Shown in pieces: positions 63,248 through 64,000 of a stretch of 64,000 nt of DNA. Both the position numbers and the translations under genes were made by a program. The notes under the pieces were generated by a model. It did no database searches, had not been told where the DNA came from, and was given only the letters and a program-made list of their open reading frames with translations. Where the stretch lies: NCBI GenBank assembly GCA_017871115.1, contig JAFCIZ010000007.1, forward strand, positions 558,001 to 622,000, given 5' to 3'. Source of the DNA: Cunninghamella blakesleeana (taxonomy: Eukaryota; Mucoromycota; Mucoromycetes; Mucorales; Cunninghamellaceae). How positions within the stretch are numbered: position 1 is the stretch's first letter; every line of letters begins with the position of its first letter.

Positions 63248-64000
63248 TTATTTTGAATGCAATGAGAATAAAATAGATAATAATTTTTCAATCATCAAGG
63301 AGAGAGCATCCTCATCCTCATCATCATTAAATAAAAAGGATCTATCGAAAGAATATGCTTTCCAAATACATTGTAATTCCTTCTCAAAAAAAGACACATC
63401 CAGAGAATAATGATGCTGTTGATGGCTCGAATAAAATAATATATAACAATATATAAAATTAAATAAATCTTTTAATTCGTTGCTGTTGTCTTTGTTGATT
63501 TCCCCTGGAAGTGATAATGTTTCATCCACTCGTTTTGAAAGACCTTGCAACCAAAAAGGAAAACATATTGTCAGCATTTCCTTTTCCTAATCATATTAAT
63601 AAATAATAATAAATATATAAATATTTATATTCATTTTATATAAATGTATATATTTATAAATAATAAATATTTCCATAATCATCTTAGTTTACCATTTGAT
63701 CATCATCATCATCATCATCATTGAATTGACTTGATAATCGAATCATACATAAAGTTATTAGTGGTAAATACCTATGCAATAAAAAAAAAAGACAAGAATG
63801 ATAATAAATAAGATTATTATTTTTTTTTTTTTTGCATATACATCATTTTGTTTATTTTTTATTTTATTTATTTATTTTATAAAAAAAAGTATTTACTTTG
63901 TTGGGGAATCGGTTAATATAAGGGCACATTCTTTTAATAACAATTCTTTAGTATCATTTTGAAAATTGACTTTAAACGAGAAAATAGATTCTAATAATTC
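63248..64000 (-). CDS. 3' end of an unrecognised protein gene (cut by window edge)
   Basis: Three exons join in frame on the minus strand: 64000-63897 (incomplete upstream), 63771-63693 and 63586-63248, giving the last ~173 residues. Segments are ELLLKECALILTDSPTKYLP, a seven-Asp run encoded by GAT repeats near 63703-63723, EKEMLTICFPFWLQGLSKR, NELKDLFNFIYCYILFYSS and a Leu-rich end LMIEKLLSILFSLHSK. The composition is helical with alternating hydrophobic and acidic residues, compatible with a HEAT-like or other helical repeat scaffold. I cannot identify the family. The splice joins are supported by frame continuity across both introns. Confidence 0.6.

Overview
The window is eukaryotic and most likely nuclear DNA of an early-diverging filamentous fungus (Mucoromycota, probably Mucorales). 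The sequence shows very AT-rich spacers, many short GT-AG introns ending in TTAG or ATAG, intact standard-code genes, and long Asn, Gln, Ser and Thr runs encoded by AAT and CAA repeats. The species is not identifiable by eye. I see twenty protein genes (nineteen complete, one cut by the right edge), no rRNA or tRNA gene, no CRISPR array and no intact transposon.

Layout. 1.4-7.1 kb: a DH-BAR-SH3 Rho-type GEF and a single-exon ferroportin-family transporter. 9.3-16.9 kb: peroxisomal AAA ATPase PEX6, divergent from the Golgi Qb-SNARE GOS1, then a cyclase-family hydrolase. 19.2-29.4 kb: a coiled-coil protein with an apparent dynein-adaptor CC1 box, a LIM-binding-domain (LDB/Adn1/PtaB-type) regulator, and the dynactin actin-related protein Arp10. 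31.3-40.5 kb: ER chaperone BiP/Kar2, a TBC RabGAP (Gyp5/EVI5-like) and the ribosome-biogenesis ABCF ATPase ARB1. 41.4-51.6 kb: a vacuolar-type amino acid transporter, a small NAD(P)-binding protein, a GIT1-like MFS transporter and a class III CoA-transferase. 52.5-62.8 kb: a PLP-dependent serine/threonine dehydratase, a TTC27/Emw1 TPR protein, the RCC1 RanGEF and a TPA1/OGFOD1-type dioxygenase. 63.2-64 kb: the 3' end of an unrecognised gene.

The genes are mostly single-copy housekeeping genes for membrane traffic, cytoskeleton, secretion, peroxisomes, ribosomes and transport. They do not form an operon or a metabolite cluster. Three candidates (the CC1-box protein, Arp10 and the GEF) touch the cytoskeleton, but the link is functional inference, not proof of a cluster.

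Most worth a second look: the CC1-box coiled-coil protein; a ferroportin homologue that by my alignment lacks the canonical metal-site residues; an imperfect 82-bp tandem repeat in the CoA-transferase promoter; a 12-bp element shared by the Arp10 and RCC1 promoters; a perfect 38-bp palindrome; and several spacer islands that translate into protein-like but broken reading frames, which look like dead copies of unidentified genes. All exon boundaries were derived by hand from splice sites and frame continuity.
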